A DNA stretch of 64,000 nt from Burkholderia sp. NRF60-BP8. Lineage in GTDB: Bacteria; Pseudomonadota; Gammaproteobacteria; Burkholderiales; Burkholderiaceae. The stretch covers positions 806,001-870,000 of the forward strand of contig NZ_CP013372.1 of assembly GCF_001522585.2 (NCBI RefSeq), in the 5' to 3' direction. This document shows positions 16,394 through 25,554 of this stretch, in pieces (position 1 is the first letter of the stretch; every line of letters begins with the position of its first letter). The notes beneath the pieces are model-generated. The model did not search any database and had not been told where the DNA came from. It worked only from the letters and a program-made list of their open reading frames with translations. The position numbers and the translations under genes are program-made.

Positions 16394-17149
16394 TTACAGA
16401 TAGAACATCCGGTCTTCTTCCGGGCGCGGCGGATGATCTTCGTCCGAGCCTTCTTCCTCGCCGCTGTCCTCGTAGAACGCGAGCACCGCGTCGAGCACCT
16501 GGTCGGGGTCGTCGATCACCTGCATCAGGTCCATGTCTTCCGGGTTGATCAGGCCGTTCGGAATCAGCTGATCGCGGAACCATTGCAGCAGTCCCTGCCA
16601 GAACTCGCTGCCGACGAGAATGATCGGCACGAGGCGCGACTTCTTCGTCTGGATCAGCGTGAGCACTTCGGACAGCTCGTCGAGCGTGCCGAAGCCGCCC
16701 GGCATCACGATCACCGCATCGGAGTTCTTCACGAACGTGACCTTGCGCGTGAAGAAATGGCGGAAGCGCAGCGAGATGTCCTGATAGTGATTGCCGGCCT
16801 GCTCATGCGGCAGCTCGATGTTCAGGCCGACCGACGGCGCCTTGCCGGCGTGCGCTCCCTTGTTCGCGGCTTCCATGATGCCGGGGCCGCCGCCGGAGAT
16901 CACGGCGAAGCCGGCGTCCGACAGCTTGCGCGCGATCTGCACCGCGAGCTTGTAGTGCGGCGTATCGGGTTTGAGGCGGGCAGAACCGTAGATGCTGACG
17001 GCCGGGCGGATCTCCGACAGGTACTCGGTCGCCTCGATAAACTCTGCCATAATCGTGAACATCTGCCACGATGCGCGCGCCTTCTTGGCCGTCGCGCGTT
17101 CTTGATCTGCGAGCGAACGCAGACTCGGAATCACTTTTCTCTTGTTCAT
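16394..17149 (-). CDS. LOG-family (TIGR00730) nucleotide phosphoribohydrolase-like protein
   Basis: A 251-residue Rossmann-fold protein of the LONELY GUY / YvdD / PpnN-like group. The two signatures are SGGGPGIMEAANKGAHAG (about residues 85-100) and PGGFGTLDELSEVL (about 150-163). Relatives cleave nucleoside 5'-monophosphates, including cytokinin ribotides, to base and ribose 5-phosphate. The conserved N-terminal block WQMFTIMAEFIEATEYL supports a start at ATG 17149, close to the divergent polA start. The C-terminus is an acidic tail (DSGEEEGSDED). AMP nucleosidase lies 0.8 kb away, which may be coincidence. Confidence 0.85.
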   Translation of the reverse strand: MNKRKVIPSLRSLADQERATAKKARASWQMFTIMAEFIEATEYLSEIRPAVSIYGSARLKPDTPHYKLAVQIARKLSDAGFAVISGGGPGIMEAANKGAHAGKAPSVGLNIELPHEQAGNHYQDISLRFRHFFTRKVTFVKNSDAVIVMPGGFGTLDELSEVLTLIQTKKSRLVPIILVGSEFWQGLLQWFRDQLIPNGLINPEDMDLMQVIDDPDQVLDAVLAFYEDSGEEEGSDEDHPPRPEEDRMFYL

Positions 17150-17150
17150 A

Positions 17151-19904
17151 ATGCCTGAAGAACGAAATCTGGAAGGTAAGACCCTGCTATTGGTTGACGG
17201 TTCGAGCTATCTGTATCGGGCTTACCATGCGATGCCTGATTTGCGTGGCCCTGGCGGGGAGCCGACCGGAGCGCTCTACGGAATCATCAACATGCTGCGC
17301 CGTATGCGCAAGGAAGTCAGTGCAGAGTATAGCGCTTGCGTGTTCGATGCAAAGGGCAAGACGTTCCGCGACGACCTTTATGCCGACTATAAGGCAAACC
17401 GTCCGTCGATGCCGCCCGACCTCGCATTGCAGGTCGAGCCGATCCACGGCGCCGTGCGCGCGCTCGGCTGGCCGCTGCTGATGGTCGAAGGCGTCGAGGC
17501 CGACGACGTGATCGGCACGCTCGCGCGCGAAGCGGAGCAGCACGGGATGAACGTGATCGTGTCGACCGGCGACAAGGATCTCGCGCAACTCGTGACCGAG
17601 CGCGTCACGCTCGTCAACACGATGACGAACGAGACGCTCGATCGCGACGGCGTGATCGCGAAGTTCGGCGTGCCGCCCGAGCGGATCATCGACTACCTCG
17701 CGCTGATCGGCGACACCGTCGACAACGTGCCGGGCGTCGAGAAATGCGGGCCGAAGACGGCCGTGAAATGGCTGTCGCAATACGACAGCCTCGACGGCGT
17801 GATCGAACACGCGGCCGAGATCAAGGGCGTGGTCGGCGACAACCTGCGCCGCGCGCTCGATTTCCTGCCGCTCGGTCGCAAGCTCGTGACGGTCGAGACG
17901 GCCTGCGATCTCGCGCCGCATCTCGAATCGATCGAGGCATCGCTGAAGAGCGACGGCGAGGCGCGCGAGCTGCTGCGCGACATCTTCGCGCGCTACGGCT
18001 TCAAGACCTGGCTGCGCGAAGTCGACAGCGCACCCGCGGAAGGCGGCGGCGCCGATGCGCCGGAAGGCGAGCCGGCCCCGGTGATCGCGACCGACGTCGT
18101 GCGCGAATACGACACGATCCAGACGTGGGAGCAGTTCGACGCGTGGTTCGCGAAGATCGATGCGGCCGCGCTGACCGCGTTCGACACCGAGACCACCGCG
18201 CTCGACCCGATGCTCGCGCGGCTCGTCGGCCTGTCGTTCTCGGTCGAGCCGGGCAAGGCGGCCTACCTGCCGGTCGCGCACCGCGGCCCCGACATGCCCG
18301 AGCAGCTTCCGCTCGACGAGGTGCTCGCGCGCCTGAAGCCGTGGCTCGAATCGGCCGATCGCAAGAAGGTCGGCCAGCACCTGAAGTACGACGCACAGGT
18401 GCTCGCGAACTACGGCATCGAACTGAACGGCATCGAGCACGACACGCTGCTCGAGTCGTACGTGCTCGAATCGCACCGCACGCACGATATGGACAGCCTC
18501 GCGCTGCGTCATCTGGGCGTCAAGACGATCAAGTACGAGGACGTGGCCGGCAAGGGCGCGAAGCAGATCGGTTTCGACGAAGTGGCGCTCGCGCAGGCCG
18601 CCGAATATGCAGCCGAGGACGCCGATATCACGCTGCAGCTTCATCACGCGCTGTATCCGCAGGTCGCGCGCGAGCCGGGCCTCGAGCGCGTGTATCGCGA
18701 GATCGAGATGCCGGTGTCGCTCGTGCTGCGCAAGATGGAGCGTACGGGCGTGCTGATCGACGATGCGCGTCTGCAGGCGCAGAGCACCGAAATTGCGACG
18801 CGTCTGATCGAGCTCGAAGGGCAGGCGTACGAACTGGCGGGCGGCGAATTCAATCTCGGGTCGCCGAAGCAGATCGGGCAGATCTTCTTCGAGAAGCTGC
18901 AGTTGCCGGTCGTGAAGAAAACGCCAAGCGGCGCGCCGTCGACCGACGAGGAAGTGCTGCAGAAGCTGGCCGAGGACTACCCGCTGCCGAAGCTGCTGCT
19001 CGAGCATCGCGGGCTGTCGAAACTGAAGTCGACCTATACCGACAAGCTGCCGCGCATGGTGAACCCCACCACCGGCCGCGTGCACACGAACTATGCGCAA
19101 GCGGTCGCGGTGACGGGCCGCCTTGCGTCGAACGACCCCAATCTTCAGAACATTCCGGTGCGCACGGCCGAAGGCCGGCGCATCCGCGAGGCGTTCATCG
19201 CCGCGCCGGGCCACCGGATCGTGTCGGCCGACTATTCGCAGATCGAATTGCGGATCATGGCCCATATCTCGGGCGACGCGTCGCTGCTGCGCGCGTTCTC
19301 GCAGGGCGAGGACATCCACCGCGCGACGGCCGCCGAAGTGTTCGGCGTGACGCCGCTGGAGGTCAATTCCGACCAGCGCCGGATCGCGAAGGTGATCAAC
19401 TTCGGGCTCATCTACGGGATGAGCGCGTTCGGGCTCGCGTCGAATCTCGGCATCACGCGCGATGCGGCGAAGCTCTATATCGACCGCTATTTCGCCCGCT
19501 ACCCGGGCGTCGCGCAGTACATGGAAGACACGCGCGCGACCGCGAAGGAGAAGGGCTACGTCGAAACCGTTTTCGGTCGCCGCCTGTGGCTGCCCGAGAT
19601 CAATGGCGGCAACGGCCCGCGCCGCCAGGCGGCCGAGCGCGCGGCCATCAATGCACCGATGCAGGGCACGGCGGCCGACCTGATCAAGCTGTCGATGATC
19701 GCGGTGGACGACTGGCTCACGCGTGACCGGCTCGCGTCGCGGATGATCATGCAGGTGCACGATGAACTGGTGCTCGAGGTGCCCGAAAGCGAGCTGTCGC
19801 TGGTGCGCGAGAAATTGCCGGAAATGATGTGCGGCGTCGCGAAGCTGAAGGTGCCGCTGGTCGCCGAAGTGGGCGCCGGTGCGAACTGGGAAGAGGCACA
19901 CTGA
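17151..19904 (+). CDS. polA: DNA polymerase I
   Basis: A full-length three-domain Pol I of 917 residues from ATG 17151. The 5'-3' exonuclease spans about 1-290 (LLVDGSSYLYRAYHA, YKANRPSMP, DKDLAQLV). The 3'-5' proofreading exonuclease looks active (FDTETTALDPM and AAEDADITLQL keep acidic residues). The polymerase has motif A DYSQIELRIMAHIS, the O-helix RRIAKVINFGLIYGM and motif C MQVHDELVLEV. It fills gaps after Okazaki RNA removal and excision repair. Its ATG is one base from the start of the divergent LOG gene, so its promoter must lie within LOG coding sequence; CATAAT at 17049-17054 is a candidate -10. Confidence 0.97.
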   Translation: MPEERNLEGKTLLLVDGSSYLYRAYHAMPDLRGPGGEPTGALYGIINMLRRMRKEVSAEYSACVFDAKGKTFRDDLYADYKANRPSMPPDLALQVEPIHGAVRALGWPLLMVEGVEADDVIGTLAREAEQHGMNVIVSTGDKDLAQLVTERVTLVNTMTNETLDRDGVIAKFGVPPERIIDYLALIGDTVDNVPGVEKCGPKTAVKWLSQYDSLDGVIEHAAEIKGVVGDNLRRALDFLPLGRKLVTVETACDLAPHLESIEASLKSDGEARELLRDIFARYGFKTWLREVDSAPAEGGGADAPEGEPAPVIATDVVREYDTIQTWEQFDAWFAKIDAAALTAFDTETTALDPMLARLVGLSFSVEPGKAAYLPVAHRGPDMPEQLPLDEVLARLKPWLESADRKKVGQHLKYDAQVLANYGIELNGIEHDTLLESYVLESHRTHDMDSLALRHLGVKTIKYEDVAGKGAKQIGFDEVALAQAAEYAAEDADITLQLHHALYPQVAREPGLERVYREIEMPVSLVLRKMERTGVLIDDARLQAQSTEIATRLIELEGQAYELAGGEFNLGSPKQIGQIFFEKLQLPVVKKTPSGAPSTDEEVLQKLAEDYPLPKLLLEHRGLSKLKSTYTDKLPRMVNPTTGRVHTNYAQAVAVTGRLASNDPNLQNIPVRTAEGRRIREAFIAAPGHRIVSADYSQIELRIMAHISGDASLLRAFSQGEDIHRATAAEVFGVTPLEVNSDQRRIAKVINFGLIYGMSAFGLASNLGITRDAAKLYIDRYFARYPGVAQYMEDTRATAKEKGYVETVFGRRLWLPEINGGNGPRRQAAERAAINAPMQGTAADLIKLSMIAVDDWLTRDRLASRMIMQVHDELVLEVPESELSLVREKLPEMMCGVAKLKVPLVAEVGAGANWEEAH

Positions 19905-20182
19905 CGCACCCCCGGGCGCTCCCCGTTCCCCGCGGCATATTGTTGCAGGGATGCCGAATATCGAGATGGTTTGCTTGTGGTCAACGCGCAAGCTCCCGGA
20001 CAATGCATGTCAGTCATGTCATTGATGCGGGGCGGCGCGCCCCGCGTTCCGGATCGGCCGCATCGAAGTGCTTCGAACTGCACATCGACGATGTCCGAAC
20101 CGGTTAATCCACCGGGCGGCGCGAATGCATCGCGTTTGCTTCGTCCGGCGGCAGCAGTTTCGAATCGCAAAGGGGGAATCGG

Positions 20183-21517
20183 ATGCATCGGATCATCATC
20201 GTAGGCGGAGGCGCGGGCGGCCTGGAACTGGCGACGCGGCTCGGCGATCGTTACGGCGCGCGCGGCAATCGTCCCGCGCGTGCGCTTGTCACGCTCGTCG
20301 ACCGCAATCCGACGCACATCTGGAAACCGCTGCTGCACGAGGTCGCGGCCGGCAGCATGGACCCGTTCACGCAGGAGCTCGAATATGCGGCGCAGGCGCG
20401 CTGGCACGGCTTCGAGTTCCAGCAGGGCGAGCTGTCCGGGCTCGACCGCGCGGCGAAGCGTCTCATGCTGGCGCCCCTCAACGACAGCGACGGCGCAGAA
20501 CTGTTGCCGGCGCGCGAGCTGGAATACGACACGCTCGTGATCGCGATCGGCAGCACGACCCACTTCTTCGGCGTGCAGGGCGCACCGGAAAACGCGATCG
20601 CGCTCGATACGGTCGGGGAGGCCGAACGCTTCCGCAAGCGGCTGATCGCGGCATGCATGCGTGCCGAGCACCAGACGCCGGCGCCGACGGCGCCGGGTGG
20701 GGCGGCCGAGCCGCGCATCCAGGTCGTGATCGTTGGCGGCGGCGCGACGGGCGTCGAGCTGTCGGCGGAACTGCGCAATACCGCGCAGGTGCTGTCCGCG
20801 TACGGGCTGCACAAGCTCGATCCGCGCAACGACGTCGGCATCGTGCTGATCGAATCGGGGCCGCGGATTCTGCCGGCACTGCAGGAGCGCGTGTCGGCGG
20901 CGACGGCCGAACTGCTCGAGAAGCTCGGCGTGCGGCTGATGCTCGGCGAGCGCGTGACCGAGGTGGCGCCCGGGTTCGTGCATACCGCGAGCGGCAAGGT
21001 GGTGCGCGCGGACCTGACGGTCTGGGCGGCCGGCATCAAGGCGCCGTCCGTGCTGGCGCACCTCGACGGCCTCCAGGTCAACAAGCTCGGGCAGCTCGAC
21101 GTGCGCCGCACGTTGCAGACCTTCACCGACGACAACGTGTTCGCACTCGGCGATTGCGCGGCCTGCGCATGGCCCGGCAACGAGCGCAACGTGCCGCCGC
21201 GCGCGCAGGCTGCGCACCAGCAGGCGAGCTTCCTGCTGAAGGCGATCGGTTGCCGGCTCGAGGGGCGCCCGCTGCCCGAATTCACGTATCGCGATTTCGG
21301 TTCGCTCGTGTCGCTCGGTCACTTCAGCGCGGTCGGCAATCTGATGGGCGGGCTCATCGGCGGCAACATGCTGATCGAAGGGCTGTTCGCACGCTTCATG
21401 TACATGTCGTTGTACCGGCTGCACATCGCGGCGCTGCACGGTTATCCGCGGATGATGCTCGACACGGTCGCGCACTGGCTGCGGCGCACGACGCTGCCGC
21501 GCGTGAAGCTGCACTGA
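20183..21517 (+). CDS. ndh: Type II NADH dehydrogenase (NDH-2 family)
   Basis: A 444-residue flavoprotein with two Rossmann dinucleotide sites: FAD at the N-terminus (IIIVGGGAGGLELATRLG) and NAD(P)H at about residue 185 (VVIVGGGATGVELSAEL). It also has the second FAD block VFALGDCAACAWPG, the C-terminal quinone/membrane-associating helices (ALHGYPRMMLDTVAHWL) and the NDH-2 motif AQAAHQQASFL. It passes electrons from NADH to quinone without pumping protons. GGGGG precedes ATG 20183. It is a single-gene unit about 280 bases after polA. Confidence 0.88.
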   Translation: MHRIIIVGGGAGGLELATRLGDRYGARGNRPARALVTLVDRNPTHIWKPLLHEVAAGSMDPFTQELEYAAQARWHGFEFQQGELSGLDRAAKRLMLAPLNDSDGAELLPARELEYDTLVIAIGSTTHFFGVQGAPENAIALDTVGEAERFRKRLIAACMRAEHQTPAPTAPGGAAEPRIQVVIVGGGATGVELSAELRNTAQVLSAYGLHKLDPRNDVGIVLIESGPRILPALQERVSAATAELLEKLGVRLMLGERVTEVAPGFVHTASGKVVRADLTVWAAGIKAPSVLAHLDGLQVNKLGQLDVRRTLQTFTDDNVFALGDCAACAWPGNERNVPPRAQAAHQQASFLLKAIGCRLEGRPLPEFTYRDFGSLVSLGHFSAVGNLMGGLIGGNMLIEGLFARFMYMSLYRLHIAALHGYPRMMLDTVAHWLRRTTLPRVKLH

Positions 21518-21893
21518 TCGCGTACTCGCGTACTCGTGTACTCGCATGCGGAGCGGGTGGAGAATGCGCACGTCGTGCGTGTTCGCCGCCCGTTTTTCTT
21601 TTCGATTCGCAAGGATTCGGTCGCGCGATGCACGTCGATAGGCGCAACCGCGTGGTGATTCGGCGGGCCGTCGGCAGGTTGCCACGCGATGTCGAGTCGA
21701 TCGCCGCCACGCGTCGTAATCGAGTCTTACACATCCGACAGTTGACGCGACAACGGATTATTGGGCATCTTGTCCGGGTTTTCGTTTGCGGCGGAGTGCC
21801 AACCGCCGCGACATCCGCGCCGCGCGCCGGTGCGATGCCCCGTCATGGCGTATCCGCGATCGTGACGGCGGCGCCCAATCGAGGAGTGCATTC
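21518..21893. other. 376-base gap between ndh and dienelactone hydrolase gene
   Basis: Three imperfect copies of CGTACTCG/TGTACTCG follow the ndh stop (21520-21545). The remainder is probably the promoter region of the hydrolase gene. TTGACG at about 21741 is a possible -35. No RNA gene or open frame is convincing. Confidence 0.4.
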
Positions 21894-22769
21894 ATGTTGA
21901 AACCCGAAGTCGACAGCCTGGTCCCCCATGTCCCGTTCTCGCGCCGCAAGTTCATGCAGGCCGCGCTGGGCGGCACCTTCGCGGCGGCCGTGCTGCCCGT
22001 GTCGGCGCAGACGGTCACGACCGACAGCGCAGGGCTGGACGTCGACACCATCGAGATCCGCTCCGGCGATGCGAGCGTTCCGGCTTATCGCGCCCAGCCG
22101 GTCGACAAGACGAACCTGCCGGTCGTCATCGTGATTCACGAGATTTTCGGCGTGCACGCGCATATCGCCGACGTGTGCCGGCGCTTCGCGAAGCTCGGCT
22201 ATCTCGCGATCGCGCCCGACCTGTTCGCCCGGCAGGGCAACGCGGCGAAGTATCCGACGATGAAGGAGCTTTACGACCACATCATCAGCAAGGTGCCGGA
22301 CCGGCAGGTCACCGAGGATCTCGATGCGACCGTCGCGTGGGCCGGCAAGAACGGCGGCGACCTGACGCGTCTCGGCGTGACCGGGTTCTGCTGGGGCGGC
22401 CGCCAGGCGTGGCTGTACGCGGAACACAATCCGCACGTGCGGGCCGCCGTGGCCTGGTACGGATTCGTCGAAGGCAAGACCGACGAGATGACGCCGTTCA
22501 ACCCGGTCGACCACGCGTCGTTGCTGAAGGTGCCCGTGCTCGGGCTGTACGGCGAGAAGGATCAGAACATCACGCAGGCGTCGCTCGCGGACATGCGCAA
22601 GGCGATCCAGGCGAGCGATTCGAAGCTCGCGCGCGAATCGGAGATCGTCGTGTATCCGGATGCCGGTCACGCGTTCTTCGCCGACTACCGGCCGAGTTAC
22701 GTGAAAGGCGATGCCGAGGACGGCTGGAAGCGCGCGATCGAGTGGTTCCACAAGTACGGCGTGATGTAA
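21894..22769 (+). CDS. Tat-exported dienelactone hydrolase-family protein
   Basis: A 291-residue alpha/beta hydrolase. The N-terminus carries a twin-arginine signal (SRRKFMQAALGGTFAAAVLP), so it is probably exported folded to the periplasm. The mature enzyme has the DLH nucleophile cysteine in GFCWGGRQ, the conserved Glu in VIHEIFGVH and the active histidine in DAGHAFFAD. These are the Cys-Asp-His elements of dienelactone hydrolases acting on lactone or ester bonds; the true substrate is unknown. ATG 21894 follows GAGGAG. The gene faces sseA. Confidence 0.87.
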   Translation: MLKPEVDSLVPHVPFSRRKFMQAALGGTFAAAVLPVSAQTVTTDSAGLDVDTIEIRSGDASVPAYRAQPVDKTNLPVVIVIHEIFGVHAHIADVCRRFAKLGYLAIAPDLFARQGNAAKYPTMKELYDHIISKVPDRQVTEDLDATVAWAGKNGGDLTRLGVTGFCWGGRQAWLYAEHNPHVRAAVAWYGFVEGKTDEMTPFNPVDHASLLKVPVLGLYGEKDQNITQASLADMRKAIQASDSKLARESEIVVYPDAGHAFFADYRPSYVKGDAEDGWKRAIEWFHKYGVM

Positions 22770-22898
22770 ACGGCAAGCGGCGGCAACTGCCGCCGCGGCA
22801 TCGGTCGGCGCAGCGCCGGCCGCGGCTTCACCGGCCGCCGCAGCACCGGCCACCGCGGCACCGGCCGCCGCTTCATCCTCGTCGCGCCGCGCGGGGGC

Positions 22899-23768
22899 TC
22901 AAGGATTCGGGCCGGTCGCGATCGGTCGCGACGGATCGGCGCTCCACTCGCTCCACGAGCCGGGGTACAGCGACGCGCCGTGCAGGCCCGCTACTTCCAG
23001 CGCCAGTGCGTTGTGGCATGCGGTGACGCCGGAGCCGCATTGCAGGATCGCGCGATTCGGTTCGGTGCCGGCCAGCACGGCAGCGAATGCTTCTCGCAAT
23101 TCGTGGCCGCTCTTGAAGCGGCCGTCGGCGGCCAGATTGTCCTTGAAGAAGCGGTTGCGCGCGCCCGGAATGTGGCCGCCCACCCGATCGATCGTTTCAT
23201 TTTCGCCGCGATAGCGATCCGGTGCGCGCGCATCGATCACGACGCGCGAGGGCGACGACACGTTCGCGAGCACGGCGGCTGCATCGACCGTCGATTCGAG
23301 CGGCGCGGCTGAGCGGAAGTCGCCGGCGGCCGGTTGCGGCACGTCGGTCGTCAGCGGCTGGCCGGCCGCTTCCCAGGCCTGCAGGCCGCCGTCGAGCACG
23401 GCAACCGAATCGTGGCCGAGCCAGCGCAGCAGCCACCACAGGCGCGCCGCGTACGCGCCGCCTTGCGCGTCGTACGCGACGACCTGCTGACCCTGCTTGA
23501 GGCCGCGGCTGGCGAGCAGCGTGGCGAGCGCGTCGCGGGTCGGCAGCGGATGGCGGCCGTTGGTGCCCGTCTTGCGGCCCGACAGGTCGCGGTCCAGGTG
23601 AAGATAGTGCGCGCCGGGGAGGTGGCCGGCTGCGTACGCGGCTTCGCCGGCGCCGGGGTCGGCGAGATCGAAGCGGCAGTCGAACAGCGCGACGCTGCCG
23701 GGCGCCGCGGCCAGGCGCTCGGCGAGATTGGCGGCGGAGATGAGCGTGGTGTAGTGAGTGTGCGGCAT
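22899..23768 (-). CDS. sseA: 3-mercaptopyruvate/thiosulfate sulfurtransferase
   Basis: A 289-residue two-domain rhodanese. The first domain (about 1-135) is the inactive homology domain. The second (about 155-280) carries the active-site loop LQCGSGVTACHNAL, whose CGSGVT sequence is characteristic of mercaptopyruvate sulfurtransferases rather than thiosulfate rhodaneses. It transfers sulfane sulfur to cyanide or thiols in the cytoplasm. It is 116 bases downstream of a Rieske oxygenase gene, separated by a strong terminator, so it has its own promoter. Confidence 0.88.
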   Translation of the reverse strand: MPHTHYTTLISAANLAERLAAAPGSVALFDCRFDLADPGAGEAAYAAGHLPGAHYLHLDRDLSGRKTGTNGRHPLPTRDALATLLASRGLKQGQQVVAYDAQGGAYAARLWWLLRWLGHDSVAVLDGGLQAWEAAGQPLTTDVPQPAAGDFRSAAPLESTVDAAAVLANVSSPSRVVIDARAPDRYRGENETIDRVGGHIPGARNRFFKDNLAADGRFKSGHELREAFAAVLAGTEPNRAILQCGSGVTACHNALALEVAGLHGASLYPGSWSEWSADPSRPIATGPNP

Positions 23769-23816
23769 GACGGCTCCCTGGAGTGCAAATGGCCTGACAC
23801 TCCAAGTCTAAACAAA

Positions 23817-23842
23817 AAAAGACGGGCCGAAGCCCGTCTTTT
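23817..23842. terminator. Terminator downstream of Rieske oxygenase gene
   Basis: AAAAGACGGGC, CGAA loop, GCCCGTCTTTT: an 11-bp perfect stem with a run of seven T on the minus strand. It is a classic Rho-independent terminator insulating sseA. Confidence 0.9.
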
Positions 23843-23884
23843 CGTTTGCCGGCGGCCGCGCGGCGTCGACGCGCCGCACCCGCA

Positions 23885-24991
23885 TCACAGGTCGCCGAGG
23901 TGGCGGCGCAGGAACTCGTGGAAGTGCTGCATGCCGTCTTCCATCGGGCTCTGGTACGGGCCCACCTGCGACTCGCCGCGGGCCATCAGCGCGCGGCGGC
24001 CCGCATCCATCCGCATCGCGATCTCGTCGTCCTCGACGGCCGTTTCCATATACGCGGCACGCTCGGCCTCGACGAATTCGCGTTCGAACAGCGCGATTTC
24101 CTCGGGGTAATAGAACTCGACGATGTTGGTCGTCTTCTGCGGCCCGCGCGGAATCAGCCACGACACGACCAGCACGTGCGGATACCACTCGATCATCAGG
24201 CCCGGGTAGTAGACCATCCAGATCGCGCCGAACTCCGGCGGCACGCCGTTGCGGAACTTCAGCACCTGCTCGTGCCACTTCTGGTAGGTCGCGCTGCCCG
24301 GTTTCGCGAGGGCGTTGTGCACGCCGACCGTCTGCACGCTGTACCAGTCGCCGAACTCCCATTTGAGATCGTCGCACGACACGAAGCTGCCGAGGCCCGG
24401 ATGGAACGGGACGACGTGATAATCCTCGAGATAGACCTCGATGAACGTCTTCCAGTTGTAATCGCACTCGTGCACTTCGACGTGATCGAACTGGTACTCG
24501 GAGAAGTCGAAGTGATGCTTCGTGCCGAGATGGGCGAGGTCGCGCGCGACGTTGCGGCCCTCCGCCTCGAACAGCAGCCCCTGCCAGTTCTGCAGCGGGC
24601 TCTTGCCGAGGTTCAGGCACGGCTTGTCGGGGAAGTGCGGCGCGCCGAGCAGCTGGCCTTCCAGATCGTACGTCCAGCGGTGCAGCGGGCACACGATGTT
24701 CTGCGCATGGCCGCGCCCGTTGAGCATGATCGCCTGCCGGTGGCGGCACACGTTCGACAGCAGTTCGATCTGGTTCGTCTGGTTACGGACCAGCACGCGG
24801 CCTTCCTTCTCGGACGGCAGCGCAAAATAGTCTCCCGCCTCGGGCACCATCAACTCGTGCCCGACGTAACGAGGTCCTTTCTTGAAGAGGGTTTCGATCT
24901 CGCGCTCGAGTAGCGCCTCATCGAAATATGCAGTGACTGGAAGCTGGCTGTGAGCCGACTTCAACTGAAGCGCATCGCTCAGATTGGACAT
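23885..24991 (-). CDS. Rieske non-heme iron oxygenase, alpha subunit
   Basis: A 368-residue ring-hydroxylating oxygenase alpha subunit. The Rieske [2Fe-2S] ligands are in NVCRHRQAI and CPLHRWTYD. The mononuclear iron site is in EVYLEDYHVVPFHPGLG with the two histidines and the bridging aspartate. Such enzymes use electrons from a separate reductase to hydroxylate or demethylate aromatics, quaternary amines or similar; no reductase or beta subunit is adjacent, so substrate and partner are open. ATG 24991 (MSNLSDALQL) is preferred over a more distal start because GGGAGTGGGA precedes it. Confidence 0.85.
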   Translation of the reverse strand: MSNLSDALQLKSAHSQLPVTAYFDEALLEREIETLFKKGPRYVGHELMVPEAGDYFALPSEKEGRVLVRNQTNQIELLSNVCRHRQAIMLNGRGHAQNIVCPLHRWTYDLEGQLLGAPHFPDKPCLNLGKSPLQNWQGLLFEAEGRNVARDLAHLGTKHHFDFSEYQFDHVEVHECDYNWKTFIEVYLEDYHVVPFHPGLGSFVSCDDLKWEFGDWYSVQTVGVHNALAKPGSATYQKWHEQVLKFRNGVPPEFGAIWMVYYPGLMIEWYPHVLVVSWLIPRGPQKTTNIVEFYYPEEIALFEREFVEAERAAYMETAVEDDEIAMRMDAGRRALMARGESQVGPYQSPMEDGMQHFHEFLRRHLGDL

Positions 24992-25221
24992 TCCCACTCC
25001 CGGTGTTAGCGTGAAAGCAGTGAACAACCCAACCATCGAAAAATCGATTTAGGGAAACGGAGAATTATACCCGGTTCGCCTCGCAAGGCTAGGATTAAGT
25101 GCCTGATTTGTGTCAATTTTTTGTCGGGCGACCGTCGAAAGGCGCACACTGTGTGCCGGAGATGGGGCCGGAATTGTGCGCGGGCGCCCACGACGGCAGG
25201 TCGGAAAATTCTCTTTTGCCG

Positions 25222-25227
25222 TAGAAT
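25222..25227 (+). promoter_or_regulatory. Candidate -10 box for xseB-ispA-dxs
   Basis: TAGAAT lies 34 bases before the xseB ATG in an A+T-rich region that also serves the divergent Rieske oxygenase gene. Confidence 0.45.
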
Positions 25228-25260
25228 GTCCGACTTGTTTTGAAATTTGACACCTCGTCC

Positions 25261-25554
25261 ATGGCGAAAACCGCATCCCCAGGCGCCACGCCGCCCGGCA
25301 ATGGCACCGAACCGTTGCCGGACAATTACGAGATGGCGCTCGCGGAGCTCGAGACGCTGGTTGCCCGGATGGAAGGCGGCGCGTTGAGCCTCGAGGATTC
25401 GCTGGCGGCGTATCGTCGCGGTGCGACCCTCGTTGCGTTTTGCCAACAGCAGCTCGAGAAAGTGGAGCAGCAGGTTCGCGTGCTCGACGGCGCGACGCTG
25501 AAGCCGCTTTCGTCCGGAACGGCCGCCACGGACGGCGAAGACGACGATCTATGA
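25261..25554 (+). CDS. xseB: Exodeoxyribonuclease VII small subunit
   Basis: A 97-residue XseB. The core YEMALAELETLVARMEGGALSLEDSLAAYRRG is the family helix-turn-helix hairpin that binds the C-terminal part of XseA, and the tail is acidic. With XseA (not in this window) it degrades single-stranded DNA to oligonucleotides. ATG 25261 is chosen; an in-frame TTG at 25240 is too close to the -10 and lacks a ribosome-binding site. Its stop overlaps the start of ispA (ATGA), as in many proteobacteria. Confidence 0.92.
   Translation: MAKTASPGATPPGNGTEPLPDNYEMALAELETLVARMEGGALSLEDSLAAYRRGATLVAFCQQQLEKVEQQVRVLDGATLKPLSSGTAATDGEDDDL

Noticed and set aside
17187..20003. A very long open frame on the minus strand across polA
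   Set aside because: It is the antisense shadow of polA: G+C-rich third positions leave few stops, the translation is Arg/His/Gln-rich with no conserved motif, and the plus strand holds an intact DNA polymerase I.
21520..21545. Short tandem CGTACTCG-like units after ndh, considered as a CRISPR-like or regulatory repeat array
   Set aside because: Only three imperfect 8-9 base units with no spacers; likely chance or minor slippage.
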